Positions 58,967-64,000 of a DNA stretch of 64,000 bases are shown here, one piece after another. The stretch is from Sphagnum magellanicum (lineage: Eukaryota; Streptophyta; Sphagnopsida; Sphagnales; Sphagnaceae). The stretch covers positions 16,393,061-16,457,060 of the forward strand of contig CM038912.1 in NCBI GenBank assembly GCA_021904315.1. The letters run 5' to 3'. The translations under genes were made by a program, and so were the position numbers. Each line of letters opens with the position of its first letter. Position 1 is the first letter of the stretch. The notes under the pieces were generated by a model. It had not been told where the DNA came from. It was given only the letters and a program-made list of their open reading frames with translations, and did not search any database.

Positions 58967-61900
58967 ATCTCTTCGTGTTTATCATCTCTTTTCCTTACCT
59001 TTCGTGTTCATCTCAAAATAATTACACTAATAATGGAGGGCTTTACTACCTCTTGCGCATGTGGATGGATCTGTTTGAGACTCTATCGTGGCCTTGTGCA
59101 TCCTTACAGCTTATTTAGTTCAGGTTTCTACCTTCAAGTATTCTCTCGCCTCAAGTTTCTGCCACCAACGCTCTTCCAAACTGCCTCCTTGGTTCTCAAC
59201 TTTTTCGCCAGCGGTTTCCAGGGTACTAAATTGCATAATGCAAGTTTTGGGGATTCTTTCTTGACTCTGATTCTTAGTAAGATTGCATGTGGAGTGTCTC
59301 TACATGGTGCTGGGGTTACTGGCTCCAGTATCTGTAGGAAGGATGGGAATCACATGGGGGTTTGAACTTTTAGAGTCAGACAATTTGCTGGTATCATGGG
59401 CTAACAAAACTTCCATCAACTTCAATTTGGGTAATAGTATCTATTAGTGATATATGGCCCCCCAAGTCTGTTTTGAAAGAAAATTTGTTGCTACAAAGCC
59501 CTGGGTTGCCAGAAAGTTTGGAACTCTTCATGTCAAATTCCATCAAAATTTCACTGAAAGAATGCATTCTCATGTAAGCATGTTCACAGATTAACCAATT
59601 CCCACAGTTCTTTCATGCAAGAACATCATGTCACAGGACTGTTTCAAGTTCTGCATACACTTTGGGCTTCAGCCCAGAGAGAAGGCCAAATCTTTTGATC
59701 TGAAAAATGTCAAATTTGCGAAAGGATAACTACCTGAGATTAATTGCTGATAATTGTATTGTTGATGTCCATTCTGTTTCTCTGGATGTCCATTTAGTTA
59801 CTCTGGATACCCATCCAGACTCTTCTTTCCAGTCACAATCATCACAAACTTTTCTTGGGCTCATCAATGATAACTTGTTAAGCTTGAGGTGCATTCAACA
59901 TGGAAGACAGATCAAAACTGAAAGATTTCCCATCTTGTGAAATGGTTGCAGATCACAAGCAGCTTCTGGAGCGATGGTTGGCAGGACTTTGAAAACCCCC
60001 AACTTCAGAAATGAGTACAGGTCTAAGAATGTATCAACCGACAGGCACAAAATCACTGGTCAGCCCAAAAACTTTCAAGCAAGGATAACAACAGGACAGT
60101 CTGCAAAGAGCCCAAAGATGACATTCCAATGATTTGTTCCACATGAATACATTCGAGAGTGAGGAAGTTGAAGAGCTCAAAGACATCTGATAAAGGGAGA
60201 GTTTCCATCATCAGTTGGACATGGAAATGGCGATAATTAGCATATGATGGTTAGAAAGCACGATGACCTGTAGCTAACAAGCACAGTTAGTGCTCCACCA
60301 AATGTATATATATACTGATGATCCTCAGAAAACAAGGTCAAATTACACATACCCAGTTGGATGCCATCTTTGTGTAGGGGTGAAACCAAGAAAAAGGAGT
60401 AAAACATTACAAGGATAGGACTACCATTGAGTGTTCAAAAGGCCATAGCTAGCAGTTAAAGAGCCATGAGGAGTTGCCCAGGTACCCTTCTTCCTACTCA
60501 TGGTGTCTCATTGGAGCTTTTCTTGGAAAATTATTTCCTGTTTTTTCCCATGCAGCTATGATGTCAAGATCATCATGGCTTTGTGGTTGATTACCCACAT
60601 GGTACATTTTTCTAGACTGGCTCTGGTTTACAGTGCAACATACTGTTACTACTAGGTAGAGCCCTGCTCCATCAATCTGTACATTTCTCAGCTTGACAAT
60701 GCTTGAGCTGCTTGTAATATACATGTACATTTTTAGTTGTTCTCACGAATGTGTGATATTTTACCAGCATGTTTTGCTGCAACAGCAGGTTCCATGTTCC
60801 ATGACTCACTATATCAGGTATCAAGACATTTCAGTTTTCCACTCTGAGATCACAAGATGGTTTTGTTTAGAACAAGGAGATCATCATCCCAGGGCCTCCT
60901 GCTGCTCAGCCCTATTTCAGTCAAGCTCCCTTATGTTACACTGTCAATTTTGGTGTCACTAAGTCCCAGGAACTCAACTCTGGAGCTGCAACCAAATTTG
61001 TTTCACCCTCCCCAACTGGAAACATGTCAGTAGTGCCTGTGGGCTTTGACCATGATCCTTTGTTACATGAGCCTCAATGCAAGGTTCCTGCCTGATTATA
61101 GCCATGCAAATGAGAACTTAGGTGCGATCCAAGGAAAAACAGCAACTTGTGGTTCAAAATCAAACTATGTGATCAAGATCAATATGCAGGTGGTACATTT
61201 GTGGAGAATGCACATACTGCAATCAAGCATCTGTGCATCATGGATATAAGTTTCTTGATGGGAAAACAGGGGTGGAGCCTGAAGAATCAGAGCTGGTAGC
61301 ATCTATGGAGCTGGGACATGTGCAGGTGCTTGAGGGCCAAGAGGTGGACACAAGCAGCTGCAGTCCCAATTATGTGGAACATCTCCTGGCAATCATAGTA
61401 CTGCAGGTTCCTCAGGTCATCCAGCATGCTTACTTCAGAATCAGCACACACCCCATCTGCTGCAGTGCCCATTCCACCACCAGTTTCTAGTTGCCCAGCA
61501 ACTGCCAGTGTCAATGGTTTGTTGGCTGGGGCAAGCACTGAAGATGAGCAACAAATTAAATGCAGCATGATCTGTGATGCCCTCTAAATGCCAGATTTGT
61601 TGATTTTGATGCCCTGACCCAAAGGGCCTGAGCCCTGGTTAACCACACCCCATTAACAAAACCTGCTGCTTCCCAAAACCTGGCCCCCACCGTCTATTCA
61701 CTAACCCTGGTTTTCACATGCCCCCCACCTTCCCATCCTACTTCTCAGCTCCCAAACCATTTCTAAGAACTTCCATGTCCCCACACCATCTCAAGATCAA
61801 TAATGTCTCCATGGGAACCCCCATCCTTCTCCTCCCCAAGGGAAAAAGAACGTTCCTCAGAATCTACATCCCCAAAACAGGGAAGTTTCCATTCCCTGAG

Positions 61901-63939
61901 AAACTCCAAGTTCTCCATTCCATGATGGTGCAACAATATGCCCCAGGCAAAGTCTGTCTGTCCTGGAAACACAGGTTGTCCCTAGCACATGTATGTTGTT
62001 CCAGTGCTCCTTGGGGAAGAGTCGCCTTCCCTAAGAGGGCAAATTGCATCCCTCCCCTGAAAAGCCTATCTTCCCCAATGAATGTTAGAGGGAACAATAC
62101 ATTCTCCAGTGAGGAAATGCTGCAACTCCCTGGCCTTGAAGTGTCCCAATATACACATGCTACAACACAACAATCCCTTGGGAGTAGTCTTCCCCTGGCA
62201 TTAAGCCTCCACCAAACTGCAGAATGTGGAATTTGCAATTACCCCCATGAATCTCTAGGTATATTTTGAATTCGAGTGAGGGGAATTTGGAATCAGCAAG
62301 TAAATGAACTTTCCCTGTTTCAACTTATCCCTGCCATAAAAGACATCCACTCCCTGCCATTGATTCACAAATATTAGTGGTTGATGGTCTATCCCAGTTA
62401 TGACCTTTATGCTAATGTTGATCCATAATCAATTCGTCTCCATTTTGATGGCACATTCATCTAATAATTACTGCAACCGTTTCCTACCTGCCCAAATCAG
62501 TTCAGATGCTTGTCTAATTTAGAGCTTTTACATTCACAACAACTCTTGACAATAAGATCAAATCAATGGTTTAGATCTCTTAGCAATGTTGCCCAAGATG
62601 CATGACTCTCAAAAAGTTGGAGTGTTCTTCCCAGGGCAGCAAAATTGTATTGCCCAAGGCACAGCGATTCATTTGCCCTATTCACTGCCATAATGCTCAA
62701 GGATGTTGTCCTATTGTATGCCCAGAGATGGGTCCATTTGTATCCTTGCAGTAACGCTTCATTTCTGTTAGCATTCTTCTTCCCTATCTTTGCTGCTGCA
62801 ATTTCTTGTTTACAATTGCTTGTTGGTTGCAAATTGATTTTTAGTTATGGCATATCACTTTCATGTTTAGGTGTAGGTTGTTCTTTGCAGATTTCTCCTT
62901 CAGAATTTGCAACATTGTGTATCTTTGTTATCTTCTTGGTTTGTAAGAATGCCTTCAACATCATTCCCAACTATGTCAGATGACAATTTCACTTTGAACA
63001 CACACAACAATGATGGGGGTGAGTCCTCTTTGGGCTATGGCTCTCATCTAACAACTCCAAACCCCTAGAGTTAAAGTTAGGCATGTTCTGTTGGTGGCAC
63101 AAGGTTTGCAAGAGGGGAGAAAGGCAAAAAAAAATGTTATCATTAACAATGGACTTTGTTTTGGTACACTCCAAAGGTGCGGGCAGAAAAAGTTGCAAAC
63201 ATTGACAACCCCTTCAAGATCCAATCAATGTTGGTAGGAGGCAAGCGCACACATAAGTACAATGCCCATGCTATGAGACACTGACACATCATGGGGAAGC
63301 AAAGTGAAGATAAATCAACAACCCGTGTGAGAAGGTGAAGGCCATCCCTAATCATTTTTTAAGGCAATACTAGGAAGTAGTTAGATCGGTATACTTAACT
63401 ATAAAATTGGCAATCACTGATAAATTTTTGCAACAATCAGATTTTCATCGAAATTAGTGAAAGGTTTCATGCAAGCTTGGGAGGTGTAAAATTTTGGTAT
63501 GGAAAATTCTACAACTTAAGACGCACTTTCTATTATTTTTTAGAATATATGAGAGACATTTTTCCTTTCAATCCTTTTCCAACCTATTAATTCCAAATGA
63601 ATCAATTGAAAGTTGGTGGATTGTCATAGTCAAATAGAGTATGACCTACCTTTTCTTTTGATTATAGCCATTGGAATCGATGAATATAAGTGTCTCATAA
63701 AAAAACCTAGTACTCAATATTTTTTTAAGATATGTTTAATTGATGGAAAACCTATAAAATTGGCAATTGGTTACTTAGTTACTAATTTCTAGTTATATAT
63801 ACCAATCACACTGGCTAGTATTATTGAATTTTGAATAGGTTAGTATAAAACACTTTCAATCAAAGTTTTGGACATAATTTTTCTTATAACTTTGGATTAT
63901 CTTTGATCACTTGTGATTTTACGTTTTCAAGAAACACTA
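58967..63939. other. Unassigned stretch, no gene supported
   Basis: About 5 kb of moderate-GC DNA resembling introns or decayed genic sequence. Open frames are short except at 61718-62269 (183 codons), which has overlapping open frames on the other strand (62238-61864). I see no known domain, repeat array or RNA gene. From about 63350 onward the DNA returns to AT-rich spacer. Confidence 0.4.
61718..62269 (+). CDS. 183-codon ORF of unknown nature, doubtful
   Basis: The frame starts with ATG (MPPTFPSYFSAPKPFLRTSM) and is Pro/Ser/Leu-rich without a recognised motif. The minus strand is open over much of the same interval, so a low frequency of stop codons from CC-rich composition is a simpler explanation than a gene. 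It could be a fragment of an old retroelement. Confidence 0.15.
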   Translation: MPPTFPSYFSAPKPFLRTSMSPHHLKINNVSMGTPILLLPKGKRTFLRIYIPKTGKFPFPEKLQVLHSMMVQQYAPGKVCLSWKHRLSLAHVCCSSAPWGRVAFPKRANCIPPLKSLSSPMNVRGNNTFSSEEMLQLPGLEVSQYTHATTQQSLGSSLPLALSLHQTAECGICNYPHESLGIF

Positions 63940-63975
63940 GTGTGGCCTGTGCCATTGGCTCAAGTGTGACCTCAT
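63940..63975. repeat. Short dispersed repeat, copy B (mate at 22289-22324)
   Basis: The 36-bp block contains GCCTGTGCCATTGGCTCAAG and matches the first copy at about 31 of 36 positions. It lies 25 bases from the window end, so any element it belongs to continues outside. Confidence 0.6.
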
Positions 63976-64000
63976 TATAATGTAGGGTGGACACAACATA

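Noticed and set aside
61718..62269. Second gene candidate near the right end
   Set aside because: Both strands are open and no motif is recognisable; kept only as a low-confidence ORF.

Overview
The window is eukaryotic nuclear DNA from a land plant. GT-AG introns join exactly in frame, the genes are plant-specific families, and genes are widely spaced in AT-rich DNA full of eroded transposons. A seed-free vascular plant, most likely a fern, is my best guess: the SWIM-type transposase and Helitron remnants resemble proteins I know from fern-like genomes. This is inference; no sequence search was possible.

Four protein-coding genes are well supported, all on the + strand. (1) 5128-6261 is a single-exon RGP/UDP-arabinopyranose mutase-family gene closest in style to RGP5. 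(2) 45109-51161 is a four-exon PLASTID MOVEMENT IMPAIRED1 (PMI1/PMIR)-type gene encoding 1902 aa, with an NT-C2 domain, long repeat-rich extensions and a LysM-like C-terminus. (3) 52482-55319 is an eight-exon CMP-KDO synthetase gene encoding 283 aa. (4) 58550-58966 encodes a 138-aa acidic protein with SDWSVGW and FAVLVPCY motifs, behind a promoter dense in ACGT/GACGCGTGG elements. Genes 1 and 3 both serve cell-wall sugar nucleotide supply (arabinofuranose; KDO for rhamnogalacturonan II), but they lie 46 kb apart and need not be co-regulated.

Layout: 1-5 kb is AT-rich DNA with three tandem-repeat families. RGP follows at 5.1-6.3 kb. From 6.3 to 12.4 kb is non-repetitive DNA with one doubtful minus-strand ORF. 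At 12.7-13.2 kb is a fragment resembling a type-B (protein-primed) DNA polymerase. At 14.5-17.9 kb is an eroded + strand transposase ending in a SWIM zinc finger. At 20-21.5 kb are two tandem-repeat blocks around an orphan TATA-containing segment. At 25.3-29.7 kb is an eroded minus-strand Helitron (Rep N-terminal region, Pif1-type helicase) followed by a Ulp1/C48 cysteine protease, split by a 948-bp solo LTR with TG...CA ends and a near-perfect 5-bp target duplication. From 30 to 44 kb is gene-poor AT-rich DNA. From 44.6 to 59 kb is the gene cluster. From 59 to 64 kb I recognise no gene.

The most noteworthy items are the Helitron plus C48 protease plus nested solo LTR, the polymerase fragment, the LysM-like tail and serine-proline repeats of the PMI1 protein, and the GACGCGTGG promoter.
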